NCBI GenBank assembly: GCA_937944485.1
Contig: CALDYU010000020.1
Coordinates: 1-50,719 of the forward strand
DNA: 50,719 bases
Origin: an uncultured Flavobacteriaceae bacterium
GTDB lineage: Bacteria > Bacteroidota > Bacteroidia > Flavobacteriales > Flavobacteriaceae
Reading direction: 5' to 3'
Under the pieces are notes generated by a model. That model saw only the letters and a program-made list of their open reading frames with translations, was not told the origin of the DNA and did no database searches. Made by a program: the position numbers and the translations under genes. Within the stretch, counting starts at the first letter, position 1. Each line of letters begins with the position of its first letter. Below, in pieces: positions 35,284 through 45,194 of the stretch.

Positions 35284-37668
35284 ATGCTAAAGCACAATCT
35301 TTTAATCGCCTTTCGAAATTTCAAGAAGTATAAGAGTAGCTTTTTAATAAATATCATTGGGCTTTCTTCCGGACTTACCTGTGTGCTTTTTATTCTGTTA
35401 TGGGTAAAAGATGAAACAAGTTTTGACAAGTTTCATGAAAATGAAGGACAGTTGTTTCAGCTAATGACAAACATGCCATTGGATAATCAACTATTGACTT
35501 TAGAAAATAGTCCGTTTTTAGTTTCTGAAAATATCATCAAGGAATTGCCGGAAGTTGAGGGCGCCGTGGGGATAGGAGCCGATTTCTGTACCCCGAAGGG
35601 TATTTTTTCTGATGGAGATTTAAGTCAAGCGGCAACGGGCATTTTTGCCACTCCAAATTTCTTTGAAGTTTTTTCATTCCCGTTACTTAATGGTAGCAAA
35701 GAACAGGTACTTTCAAATAAAAATGGTCTGGCTATATCCGAAAAATTGGCCGTCAAGCTATTTGGGTCAAATGAAAATGCCATGGGTAAATCGTTGGATT
35801 GGAATTATGAATGGTCCGATGGAGGTGGTGAAGTCAAGCTTGCCGTTACTGGTGTATTCAAAACTCCGCCTAAAAACTCCACCTTACAATTTGAATATGT
35901 GGTGCATCATGATTTGCTTATTGATGATGATCGTAATGCTGGTGATTGGAACGGGCATTACGCCAAATCATTTTTACTGCTAAAAGAAGGCACTGATATT
36001 AATGATTTCAATAAAAAAATCAAAGGATATTTAAGTAGTAAGAGAACAGGGGGCAAGTTCACTTTTAATTCTTTTTTGCAAAAATTTTCTGAGCGCTATT
36101 TAGAACATCCCTACGAGAATGGAATACAGGTTGGTGGCCGTATTGAATACGTTAATTTATTCGTAATCATAGCGTTATTTATTCTTTTAATTGCCTGTAT
36201 CAATTTTATGAATTTGGCTACGGCCCAAGCTGGTCGAAAAATGAAAGAAGTTGGCGTCAAGAAGGCCGTTGGCGCAAACAGACGCTCACTAATTATCCAA
36301 TATCTAAGCGAATCGAATTTATTGTCCTTTATGTCTTTGGCCTTGGCGTTGATACTTGTAATTCTACTCTTGCCTCAGTTTAATTCATTGACCGAAAAAT
36401 CAATTGAGTTTACTTTGGAATGGCCGGAAATAGTAGGTCTAGTTTCTATTGTGCTTGTTACTGGGTTAATTGCAGGTAGTTATCCAGCGTTCCGTCTTTC
36501 AAGTTTTAAACCCGTGGAGGTACTAAAGGGAAAACTACCCACCTCTTTTGGGGAGTTTTGGATGCGAAGAGGGCTTGTGGTTTTTCAATTTACATTGTCC
36601 ATTATTTTTATAATCGGAATTGTTGTTGTCAACAAACAAATAGAATATACCCAGAAAAAAAACCTTGGGTACGAAAGAAGTAATGTTGTTCGATTTACAC
36701 TAGGAAGCAATAATGAGCAGCCGGAAACCTTCTTATCTGAAATCAAAAATATTGCAGGTGTCATAAATGTGGGCGCCATGAATGGAGACTTTTTGGATGG
36801 TCTTGACAACAACGGCGGTTGGTCATGGAATGGGCAGGAATCTAACAAGGGAATCTTGTTTCAAGCACCTAGACTTAGTTATAATGCAATCGAAACACTT
36901 GGGATGGAATTGCTCGCAGGGCGCACTTTTTCCAAAGCGCACAATGATGATTTCAACAAAATCATTATCAACGAATCGGCATTGGAATTAATGGAATTGG
37001 AAAACCCAATCGGAAAAATACTTGATAAGGGCGAGACTCAAAAACACGAAATCATCGGCATTGTAAAAGATTTCCAGTATGGTTCTATTCATAAAAAAGT
37101 TGAGCCGCTCATTATTCGATTTAGAGAATATGGTAGAGACATCATGGTAAAAATAGCAGGTGGAACCGAAAAGGAAACTTTGGCGCAATTGGAAAATTTG
37201 TATGCAGAGTTTAACCCTGGTTACCCATTTGATTATTCGTTTTTAGACCAAGATTATCAAGCTTTATATAAGGCCGAAAGCAGGGTTGCGGATTTATCAA
37301 ACTACTTTGGGGTCTTGGCTATACTAATATCTTGTTTAGGGCTTTTTGGTCTTGCCGCATTTACTGCAGAAAGGAGAGCCAAAGAAATAGGAATTCGAAA
37401 GATTTTGGGTTCAAGTGTTATGGGCATTGTCTCCATGTTTTCAGGGGAATTTATGAAAATGGTATTCATTGCCATATTGATAGCCGTACCAGCGGGTTAT
37501 TGGGCAAGTTCTAGATGGCTAGAAAATTTTGGATACTCCATTGATTTGCAGTGGTGGTATTTTGCCACTGCAGGGCTTATTGCAATTTGCATTGCAATGT
37601 TTACAGTTAGTTTTCAAGCCATTAAGGCGGCAACAGTAAACCCCGTAAAAAGCTTGCGTTCAGAATGA
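35284..37668 (+). CDS. ABC exporter permease, MacB/FtsX type, double module (permease 1)
   Basis: This 794-residue permease has two MacB-like halves: helix 1 (about 18-40), a periplasmic MacB domain, then an FtsX block with three helices (about 285-410, including VIIALFILLIACINFMNLATAQAGRKMKEVGVKKAVGA). A second periplasmic domain and a final FtsX block (about 670-785, ISCLGLFGLAAFTAERRAKEIGIRKILGSS) complete it. The end, NPVKSLRSE, is shared with the four paralogues that follow. Its last codons belong to a 107-bp repeat (37635-37741) that is copied exactly at the end of permease 2. Such double-module proteins work with a separate ATPase and a TolC route, but the substrate is unknown. Confidence 0.93.
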   Translation: MLKHNLLIAFRNFKKYKSSFLINIIGLSSGLTCVLFILLWVKDETSFDKFHENEGQLFQLMTNMPLDNQLLTLENSPFLVSENIIKELPEVEGAVGIGADFCTPKGIFSDGDLSQAATGIFATPNFFEVFSFPLLNGSKEQVLSNKNGLAISEKLAVKLFGSNENAMGKSLDWNYEWSDGGGEVKLAVTGVFKTPPKNSTLQFEYVVHHDLLIDDDRNAGDWNGHYAKSFLLLKEGTDINDFNKKIKGYLSSKRTGGKFTFNSFLQKFSERYLEHPYENGIQVGGRIEYVNLFVIIALFILLIACINFMNLATAQAGRKMKEVGVKKAVGANRRSLIIQYLSESNLLSFMSLALALILVILLLPQFNSLTEKSIEFTLEWPEIVGLVSIVLVTGLIAGSYPAFRLSSFKPVEVLKGKLPTSFGEFWMRRGLVVFQFTLSIIFIIGIVVVNKQIEYTQKKNLGYERSNVVRFTLGSNNEQPETFLSEIKNIAGVINVGAMNGDFLDGLDNNGGWSWNGQESNKGILFQAPRLSYNAIETLGMELLAGRTFSKAHNDDFNKIIINESALELMELENPIGKILDKGETQKHEIIGIVKDFQYGSIHKKVEPLIIRFREYGRDIMVKIAGGTEKETLAQLENLYAEFNPGYPFDYSFLDQDYQALYKAESRVADLSNYFGVLAILISCLGLFGLAAFTAERRAKEIGIRKILGSSVMGIVSMFSGEFMKMVFIAILIAVPAGYWASSRWLENFGYSIDLQWWYFATAGLIAICIAMFTVSFQAIKAATVNPVKSLRSE

Positions 37669-37741
37669 AATACTAGAAATCAATCATCAACTTGTCCGCC
37701 TATGGCGGATCAAAAAACGAACAATCATGTTTAAAAACTAT
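37635..37741. repeat. 107-bp perfect direct repeat, left copy
   Basis: This stretch is identical to 40144-40250 (offset 2509). It covers the last codons of permease 1, the whole intergenic gap with its TCCGCC-TAT-GGCGGA hairpin (about 37695-37709), and the first codons of permease 2. With the right copy it brackets permease 2 exactly. Confidence 0.98.
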
Positions 37742-40177
37742 CTGAAAATAGCTTTTAGAAATATCTGGAAAAACAAAGTTTTTTCTATTGTTAATATTAT
37801 GAGTTTGGCGATAGGACTTAGCGCCTCATTTGTAATTGGGGTTATCGTATATTATGATTTGACCTTTGATAAATTTCATCCCGACGGGGAAAGAATTTAT
37901 AGGGTTACTACTGAATTTAACTCTCCCCAAGGCAGCTCATATAACCCAGGAATTACAGTGCCATTGACTCAAGCATTGAGAGATCAAGAATCAACTTTAA
38001 TAGAGGCAATTGCTCCTTTGTTTATTGCTTATCCTCAGCATGTTAAAAACAAAGAGAGTGCGCTTGTTTTTAAAACTCCAAAGTATGTTGTTTACACAGA
38101 CCCTAGCTTTTTTGAAGTTTTTGAGTACCAATGGTTAGCGGGTAATAAACAAAAAGCAATAAGTGAACCTAACCAAGTAGTACTTTCTGAAAATCGCGCA
38201 AAAAAATACTTCCCGAATACCTCATTACAGCAGATTATTGGAAAAACAATTATTTATAATGATACAATTCTGACTACCGTTAGTGGATTGGTGGCTAATT
38301 TTACTAGACGTACCGATTTGGTTTTTGAAGAATTTATTTCCTTGAAAACAGCAGCTACCGGCGATATGACAGGTACAATAAAAGAAACCAATTGGGGTAA
38401 TACTAATTCTGCATCACAACTATTTATTAAAATTAAAGAAAACGCCGATGCGAAGAATGTTAGTCTACTTTTGAAGAATCTAGCAAAAGAACATGAAGAT
38501 AAAGAAAGGGCTGCGATTGGCTATAGCAGTATTTTTCATATGCAGCCACTATTTCAAATACATTTAGATTCCAATTACTACACATTCGATTTTGCCGAAA
38601 GTAAAGCAAGTGCTTCTGTTTTAATTGGTTTGGGTTGTACTGCCCTGTTTTTATTGCTTTTAGGGTGTATCAATTTTATTAATTTGAATACATCACAAGC
38701 TACGCAACGGGCAAAAGAAATAGGTGTTCGAAAAACCTTAGGAAGTTCAAAAAGACAATTGGTTATTCAGTTTTTGGGTGAAACTTTTTTATTGACGATG
38801 GCAGCCGCAATAATCTCAATCATACTCTCAAAATGGTTACTACTTGTTTTTTCAGATTTTATTCCGCAAGGTGTTTCTTTTAGTCTTTTTGGTAGTCCAA
38901 TTATCCTAATTTCGATTATAATACTATTACTAGTAGTAACTCTATTGTCAGGACTTTACCCTGCCGTGATTTTATCAAACTACAAGCCTGTAAAGGTTCT
39001 AAAAAACCACAGTGTTATAGGTCAAAATAAGTCAGGGCTGCGCAAATATTTAACAGTATTTCAATTTACCATAGCGCAAGTGTTTATTATCGCTACTTTA
39101 CTAGTAGCAAAGCAATTAAATTATATGCTTAAAAAAGATATGGGTTTTAAAACAGAAGCTATCGCCCATTTCAGAACTCCTTGGCAAGATGATTCCGCAG
39201 CAAAAAAAACAGCGCTTTTAAGGCAAATTACAGCGATGTCGCAAGTGACAAATGCAACTATAGCAGGTAATCCACCAGCATCGCGTAGCACCCATTCTCG
39301 AGATATCTCTTTTGAAAATGGAGAAAATCTTACCCACTTCAATTTACAATTGCTTTACGGTGATTCAGACTATTTTAATCTGTACGGTTTGAACTTATTA
39401 AAGGGTCGATTACCATTAAATGACACCATACAAGAGTATGTAGTAAATAAAGCTTTTTTAAAACCTTTAGGACTTGAAAATCCCGAGTCAGTAGTTGGTA
39501 AATTTATTAAATCAGGAGAAGAACAATATTTAATTGTTGGAGTTATGGACGATTTTAATCAGCGTTCTTTAAAGTCTAAAATTGAACCTCTGGCTTTTAC
39601 TGGTGATCCTGACAGAACCGGAAGATCACAATTTAATAGAATACATTTTAAATTAGAAACCAGTGCAATAAATCAATGGCCCAGTATCATAAAACAGATG
39701 GAAGAAGTTTGGCAAAAACTATACCCAGAATATGAATTTGAGTATACATTTGTAGATGATTCAATCAGGCGTTTTTACCAAGGGGAACGCAAAATTTCCA
39801 CCTTATTAAATTGGGCCACGGGTCTAGCTATAGTTATAAGCTGTTTGGGCCTATTCGCATTGGTCATCTATAATACACAGCGCAGGGTAAAAGAAATTGG
39901 CATCAGAAAAGTACTAGGAGCGTCAATAACAGACCTTAATATTTTGCTTACCAAAGAATTTTTAATGTTAGTAGGTGTAGCTTTTCTAATTGCAATTCCA
40001 ATTGCTTGGTATGGGTTAAATTCTTGGTTAGAAAATTTTGCTTTTAAAACCGAAGCAAGCTGGTGGGTCTTTGTAGTTAGTGGTTTTGCTATGATGTTAA
40101 TTGCCTTGGTCATCATTAGTATGCGGACTATTGGCGCAGCAAAAGTAAACCCCGTAAAAAGCTTGCGTTCAGAATGA
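37727..40177 (+). CDS. ABC exporter permease, MacB/FtsX type, double module (permease 2)
   Basis: This 816-residue permease has the same double MacB/FtsX architecture as its neighbours. The start MFKNYLKIAFRNIWKNKVFSI leads into helix 1; the first FtsX block includes LGCTALFLLLLGCINFINLNTSQATQRAKEIGVRKTLGS; the last block has ISCLGLFALVIYNTQRRVKEIGIRKVLGAS; the end is NPVKSLRSE. It is distinct in sequence from permeases 1 and 3 except at the ends, where its start and stop regions lie in 107-bp perfect repeats. This suggests it joined the operon as a unit by recombination. The frame is complete, so it is probably functional. Confidence 0.92.
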   Translation: MFKNYLKIAFRNIWKNKVFSIVNIMSLAIGLSASFVIGVIVYYDLTFDKFHPDGERIYRVTTEFNSPQGSSYNPGITVPLTQALRDQESTLIEAIAPLFIAYPQHVKNKESALVFKTPKYVVYTDPSFFEVFEYQWLAGNKQKAISEPNQVVLSENRAKKYFPNTSLQQIIGKTIIYNDTILTTVSGLVANFTRRTDLVFEEFISLKTAATGDMTGTIKETNWGNTNSASQLFIKIKENADAKNVSLLLKNLAKEHEDKERAAIGYSSIFHMQPLFQIHLDSNYYTFDFAESKASASVLIGLGCTALFLLLLGCINFINLNTSQATQRAKEIGVRKTLGSSKRQLVIQFLGETFLLTMAAAIISIILSKWLLLVFSDFIPQGVSFSLFGSPIILISIIILLLVVTLLSGLYPAVILSNYKPVKVLKNHSVIGQNKSGLRKYLTVFQFTIAQVFIIATLLVAKQLNYMLKKDMGFKTEAIAHFRTPWQDDSAAKKTALLRQITAMSQVTNATIAGNPPASRSTHSRDISFENGENLTHFNLQLLYGDSDYFNLYGLNLLKGRLPLNDTIQEYVVNKAFLKPLGLENPESVVGKFIKSGEEQYLIVGVMDDFNQRSLKSKIEPLAFTGDPDRTGRSQFNRIHFKLETSAINQWPSIIKQMEEVWQKLYPEYEFEYTFVDDSIRRFYQGERKISTLLNWATGLAIVISCLGLFALVIYNTQRRVKEIGIRKVLGASITDLNILLTKEFLMLVGVAFLIAIPIAWYGLNSWLENFAFKTEASWWVFVVSGFAMMLIALVIISMRTIGAAKVNPVKSLRSE

Positions 40178-40250
40178 AATACTAGAAATCAATCATCAAC
40201 TTGTCCGCCTATGGCGGATCAAAAAACGAACAATCATGTTTAAAAACTAT
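40144..40250. repeat. 107-bp perfect direct repeat, right copy
   Basis: This is an exact copy of 37635-37741, covering the last codons of permease 2, the gap and the first codons of permease 3 (start MFKNY). Recombination between the two copies would delete 2509 bp and leave permease 1 joined to permease 3 with the same spacing. Confidence 0.98.
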
Positions 40251-42635
40251 TTAAAAATCGCTTGGAGAAACCTCATAAAAAACAAGGCTTATTCAGTAAT
40301 CAATATTGGCGGACTCGCTTTAGGAATGGCAGTCACCTTAATCATTGGCCTGTGGGTACAAGATGAACTTTCTCATAATAACCACTTCAAGAACAAACAT
40401 AAGATTGCACAAGTATGGCAGTCGCAAACGTTCAATGGAAATGTAGGTACGGGCCAGGCTCTTCCAAGACCTTTAGAAAAAGCATTACGTGAAGACTATG
40501 GAGATAATTTTAAGTACCTAGTTATGTCATCGTGGACCAATGACCATTATCTTAAATATGGTGAAAAAAGCCTATCTCGACCTGGCAATTATATGCAGCG
40601 AGAAGCTCCTCATATGTTAGAATTACAAATGGTAAAAGGCGAAAAAGATGGACTCCGTGAAATAAACTCCATTATGCTTTCGGAATCCGCTGCTGATGCG
40701 CTTTTTGGTACAGACGAACCGATTGGAAAAGCAATCAAAGTAAGCAATGCATATGATTTGATGGTAACTGGGGTGTATAAGGACTTTCCTTACAATAGCT
40801 CCTTCAATGACACCGATTTTTTAATTCCATGGGAGAAATACCTAGCCACTAGAGAATGGGTGCGAGAAGCGGAAGATAGTTGGGGAAATAACTCTTTTCA
40901 AATGTTTGTTCAACTAGCAGATAACGCAACTATGGAGCGGGTTACTGCAACCATAAGAGATGTAAAAAAGAACTTAAATGAAGATACCGCAGAGTTCAAT
41001 CCTCAAATATTCTTGCTCCCCATGAAAGATTGGTACCTCAGAAGTAATTTTGAACAAGGAAAACAGTCTGACGGGCGTATAAAGTATGTATGGCTTTTTG
41101 GAATCATTGGGGCATTTGTTCTATTGTTGGCTTGTATCAACTTTATGAATTTGAGTACAGCCCGTTCAGAGAAAAGGTCAAAGGAAGTCGGTATTCGAAA
41201 ATCTATTGGGTCACAAAAAGGACAATTAATCTACCAATTTCTCAGCGAATCATTTTTAGTAGTCTTTTTTGCTTTCATAGTGGCACTAGTCATTGTACTC
41301 TTGTCATTAAATGGGTTCAATGAATTGGCTCGTAAAGAAATTATATTTCCATGGAATCGTATAGATTTTTGGCTGATTTCTCTCGTTTTTATACTATTCA
41401 CAGCGCTCCTCGCCGGTAGTTATCCTGCCCTTTATCTTTCGTCGTTCAAACCTGTTGATGTTTTGAAGGGAACCTTTAAAGCTGGAAAATATGCGGGCTT
41501 ACCAAGAAAAATTCTAGTGGTGCTACAATTTACAGTTTCGGTGGCATTCATTATAGGAACGGTAATTGTTATGCAACAAATTAATCATGCAAAAAACCGT
41601 CCTGTGGGTTATGAGAACGAAGGAATAATTCAAGTTCCTACATTCAGTCAAGATTTTACGGGTAAGTATGATTTGATGCGATCGGAGTTTTTAAATTCAA
41701 ATGCCGTGGTTTCCATGTCGTCTTCCAGTAGTCCCACAACACAGATTTGGTCCAATAGAGGAGGCTTTACATGGGAAGGAAAACCCGAAGGTTTTCAAGA
41801 AGATTTAGCTTGGACGGAGGTTTCTCCGGAATATGCAAAATCATTGAATTTGAAGATTGTTGAAGGTAGAGACTTCTCTAGAAAATTTGCTTCTGATTCT
41901 TTAGGAGTACTCATTAACGAAACAGCCAAGAAGTATTTAGGAATGCCCGATCCCGTAGGTAAGTTTTTGAAAGATGATGATGAGGAAGATCCTAATCCGC
42001 CACTAAAAATTATTGGCGTGGTGCAAGATATGATTACGCAGTCTCCATATGAGCCCGTAAAACAGGGAGTTTATGTATATGATAGATTTAATAATTCTAG
42101 TTATTATAATCTCAGGTTAAATCCGAAGAAGAGCTCAAGCGAGAATATTGCAGTTATCGAAAGGGTATTTAAAGAACATTTTCCTGATATACCTTTTGAA
42201 TACGATTTTATAGATGAAGAGTATGGCGAGAAGTTTGCTTCCGAAGAACGTATCGGTAGCTTATCCGGAATTTTTACAGCCCTTGCTATCTTAATCAGTT
42301 GTCTAGGACTTTTTGGGCTCACTTCATTCGTTGCAGAACAAAGAACCAAAGAAATCGGAGTGCGGAAGGTACTGGGGGCAACAGTTTTTAATGTTTGGAA
42401 TATGCTTTCTAAAGACTTTTTGAAACTGGTCACTATCTCATGTTTCATCGCTATACCTATTGCCTATTTTGTTATGAATGGATGGTTACAAGACTATCCG
42501 TATCGCGTAATCTTAGAGTGGTGGATTTTTGTTTTGGCTGTTATAGGAGCAATGGGCGTGACAGTTTTAACAGTAAGCTTTCAAGCTATTAAAGCTGCAA
42601 AAGCAAACCCTGTTAAAAGTTTACGCACAGAATAG
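40236..42635 (+). CDS. ABC exporter permease, MacB/FtsX type, double module (permease 3)
   Basis: This 799-residue double-module permease begins MFKNYLKIAWRNLIKNKAYS. The first FtsX block reads GAFVLLLACINFMNLSTARSEKRSKEVGIRKSIGS. The last block is ISCLGLFGLTSFVAEQRTKEIGVRKVLGAT and the end is NPVKSLRTE. Among the paralogues it looks closest to permease 5: both carry GRI-x-x-x-x-LFGII and STARSEKR(S/A)KEVGIRK. It is therefore likely the product of an older duplication. The 120-base gap before the next gene contains a C/G-rich stem-loop (42711-42729). Confidence 0.93.
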   Translation: MFKNYLKIAWRNLIKNKAYSVINIGGLALGMAVTLIIGLWVQDELSHNNHFKNKHKIAQVWQSQTFNGNVGTGQALPRPLEKALREDYGDNFKYLVMSSWTNDHYLKYGEKSLSRPGNYMQREAPHMLELQMVKGEKDGLREINSIMLSESAADALFGTDEPIGKAIKVSNAYDLMVTGVYKDFPYNSSFNDTDFLIPWEKYLATREWVREAEDSWGNNSFQMFVQLADNATMERVTATIRDVKKNLNEDTAEFNPQIFLLPMKDWYLRSNFEQGKQSDGRIKYVWLFGIIGAFVLLLACINFMNLSTARSEKRSKEVGIRKSIGSQKGQLIYQFLSESFLVVFFAFIVALVIVLLSLNGFNELARKEIIFPWNRIDFWLISLVFILFTALLAGSYPALYLSSFKPVDVLKGTFKAGKYAGLPRKILVVLQFTVSVAFIIGTVIVMQQINHAKNRPVGYENEGIIQVPTFSQDFTGKYDLMRSEFLNSNAVVSMSSSSSPTTQIWSNRGGFTWEGKPEGFQEDLAWTEVSPEYAKSLNLKIVEGRDFSRKFASDSLGVLINETAKKYLGMPDPVGKFLKDDDEEDPNPPLKIIGVVQDMITQSPYEPVKQGVYVYDRFNNSSYYNLRLNPKKSSSENIAVIERVFKEHFPDIPFEYDFIDEEYGEKFASEERIGSLSGIFTALAILISCLGLFGLTSFVAEQRTKEIGVRKVLGATVFNVWNMLSKDFLKLVTISCFIAIPIAYFVMNGWLQDYPYRVILEWWIFVLAVIGAMGVTVLTVSFQAIKAAKANPVKSLRTE

Positions 42636-42710
42636 ATCCCTTTAACTCACCCAAAGAGAGCGAATGTATTCTAATGAAAAAAGAGAAGAAAAATAAATTC
42701 CGAACCATTT

Positions 42711-42729
42711 CCCCCTCCTTTGGTGGGGG
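42711..42729. repeat. C/G-rich stem-loop between permeases 3 and 4
   Basis: CCCCCTCC and GGTGGGGG form an 8-bp stem with one mismatch and a 3-base loop, followed by TTAGGGAGAGG. It lies inside an artificial N-terminal extension of the next frame (TTG at 42720), which supports the later ATG at 42756. Similar sequences occur in intergenic DNA of many bacteria, by recollection only. Confidence 0.5.
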
Positions 42730-42755
42730 TTAGGGAGAGGCGAAAAATAGTAATC

Positions 42756-45170
42756 ATGTTTAAGAATTATTTTAAAATCGCTTGGAGAAGCTTATCAAAA
42801 AACAAAAGTTTTACAATTCTAAATATTGTTGGACTTACTGTAGCTTTCGCAGCTGCCATTCTGTTAGGTATGGCTGCCATTTTTGAATTGTCGTATGATA
42901 GATTTCATAAGAATTTAGATACGACCCATCTGGTTTACACTACAATACAAACAACTAAAGGAGCAAAGGCCAGCACTTCACATCCTGTTCCGTTTGCACC
43001 TGCTCTTAAAGCTGAAGTTCCTGGAGTCGATAAAATCACTAGGTTTTTAGAAGATGGAAGCTTGATTTCTTATAACGAAAAAGTTATAGATATTGACGTG
43101 GTGTGGGTTGATTCTGACTTCTTTTCACTTTTTTCTTTTCCTGTTTTAAGTGGTAATAATGTACAACCATTGAACGAAGACAGATCGCTAGTGATTACAA
43201 AAGAAGCAGCCACAAGAGTCTTCGGTAAAACAGATGTTTCTGGCGAAACAGTACTGTTGCTAGTAGGTGGTGAAGAAGTCCCTTTTAAAATTAGTTCGGT
43301 TTTAGATGATATACCTGCCAATAGCAGTATCGAATTTGAAGTTGCAGTAAACTATATGCATCACCCAACCTATACTGATAATATCGACACCTGGAACTCG
43401 AATAATCACCAGATTTTTGTGCAATTACAAGAGGATTTATCTGCCAACGAATTTGAAAATCGCACTCATGATTTTTCAAATTCGCATTACAAAGAGTCTA
43501 TTGATGATGCGAAACGCGATGGGGCTTTACCAGATGCAAGTGACCAGTACCATCAAATATCGTTAGTGCCACTAAAAGATATTGCTTTTGTCAATTATAC
43601 AAATGGTAAAGCGCAAATTGATAGATCTTTACCCTATGTTATTTTGGGAATTGCTCTACTTCTGATTTGTATAGCTTGTATAAACTTTATCAATATGAGT
43701 GTCGCCAAAAATACAAGGCGATTGTCAGAGATAGGCATGCGTAAGACATTGGGCGCAGGCAGAAAACATGTGTTTTTCCAGTTTTGGAGTGAAAGTGTAT
43801 TGATTTTTCTATCGACAATAGTCACAGGTACACTGCTAAGTTTTTTACTCTTAGATAAATTCAAAGAGCTTTTTAGAACGGCGGCCTCCTTTGAAAACAC
43901 ATTTTCACCTGCGATTTATATCATTGCACTAGTAGGTTTTCTAGCCATTACCTTAATTGCCGGAGGGTATCCTGCGGTTCTTCTTAGTAAGATAGGAACG
44001 CTGCAAGCCCTAAAGGGAAAATTGAAAACCAAAGGCGGCAATCAATTGCGTAATGTATTAATGGTGGTTCAATTTGCCATAGCCATTCTATTCATTAGTG
44101 GCACTTTCGTGCTATGGGGACAATTAGAATTTATGAGAACAAAAGATCTTGGCTTCAATAAAGAACACGTAATATCATTTCCAATTAACGGAAAAAAAAA
44201 TAGCTATACGGCAGTAGAATTACTACGTAGTGAATTAGCTGGTAATCCTGATATTTTAGGTGTAACTGCATCTGACAACAACCTTGGTGTGGGTAAAGAT
44301 GGAAATGCATCGACAAGCAGGCTTGGTTTTGATCATAAAAACAGATCTGTAAGCACCAATATGCTGGTTGTAGATTATGATTATCCAGAAATTTTGGATC
44401 TTGAAATGGTCGAGGGTCGTTCATTCAAAAGAGGCTACGCCGCAGACAGCCTTTCCATTGTAATTAACGAGGCTATGGCTTTGGAATTGGAGGAAGAAAA
44501 TCCTGTAAATAAGCATATCATTATGGGAGACTCTACCAAGTATACCATCATTGGCATATTGAAAAATTACCATTTCAGTAAATTAAATAAGGCCATAGAA
44601 CCTATCAGCTTATTTATGAATGATGATTGGGATCTCTACTATGCCTATGTAAAAATTTCACCAACCAATCTTTCGCAATCTTTTGATAAAGTAAAAGAAG
44701 CTTGGACCAAAGTAGAGCCAGAAGCTACTTTTATGGGTTCTTTTCTCGATGAGAACATCGATAGAACTTTCAGAAGAGAAAAAGCTATGATTACTATTAT
44801 TACGAGCGGAGCTATAATAGCCATACTGTTAAGCTGTATTGGCTTGCTAGCTATCTCCTTATTAGTAGTTAACCAGCGTACGAAAGAAATAGGAATTCGC
44901 AAAGTGGTTGGTGCCGGTATAAGGTCTTTGACCTTTTTGTTGGCGAAAGATTTTGTCAAATTAGTACTTATCGCTTTTGTAGTTATAGTTCCGATAGCGT
45001 GGTATGCTGCCAGTACATGGCTAGAAACGTATACCTACCGTATGAATCTATCTGTTTGGTTGTTTGCAGCTGCAGGTCTATTGGCAATTTTTATTGCCTT
45101 AATAACGATCAGTACGGGAACTATAAAGGCCGCTTTACAAGATCCTGTAAAAAGCCTACGAACAGAATAA
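42756..45170 (+). CDS. ABC exporter permease, MacB/FtsX type, double module (permease 4)
   Basis: From the ATG at 42756 (MFKNYFKIAWRSLSKNKSF) this double-module permease has 804 residues. The frame is open from a TTG at 42720, but that part encodes a palindrome rather than the family start. Its first FtsX block is ALLLICIACINFINMSVAKNTRRLSEIGMRKTLGA. The last block is LSCIGLLAISLLVVNQRTKEIGIRKVVGAG and the end is DPVKSLRTE, with D in place of the N seen in the other four. It is the most diverged member in helix 1 and in the ending, which may mean a different substrate or partner. Confidence 0.92.
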   Translation: MFKNYFKIAWRSLSKNKSFTILNIVGLTVAFAAAILLGMAAIFELSYDRFHKNLDTTHLVYTTIQTTKGAKASTSHPVPFAPALKAEVPGVDKITRFLEDGSLISYNEKVIDIDVVWVDSDFFSLFSFPVLSGNNVQPLNEDRSLVITKEAATRVFGKTDVSGETVLLLVGGEEVPFKISSVLDDIPANSSIEFEVAVNYMHHPTYTDNIDTWNSNNHQIFVQLQEDLSANEFENRTHDFSNSHYKESIDDAKRDGALPDASDQYHQISLVPLKDIAFVNYTNGKAQIDRSLPYVILGIALLLICIACINFINMSVAKNTRRLSEIGMRKTLGAGRKHVFFQFWSESVLIFLSTIVTGTLLSFLLLDKFKELFRTAASFENTFSPAIYIIALVGFLAITLIAGGYPAVLLSKIGTLQALKGKLKTKGGNQLRNVLMVVQFAIAILFISGTFVLWGQLEFMRTKDLGFNKEHVISFPINGKKNSYTAVELLRSELAGNPDILGVTASDNNLGVGKDGNASTSRLGFDHKNRSVSTNMLVVDYDYPEILDLEMVEGRSFKRGYAADSLSIVINEAMALELEEENPVNKHIIMGDSTKYTIIGILKNYHFSKLNKAIEPISLFMNDDWDLYYAYVKISPTNLSQSFDKVKEAWTKVEPEATFMGSFLDENIDRTFRREKAMITIITSGAIIAILLSCIGLLAISLLVVNQRTKEIGIRKVVGAGIRSLTFLLAKDFVKLVLIAFVVIVPIAWYAASTWLETYTYRMNLSVWLFAAAGLLAIFIALITISTGTIKAALQDPVKSLRTE

Positions 45171-45194
45171 GTCAATCAAAAAAAATAAATTATC

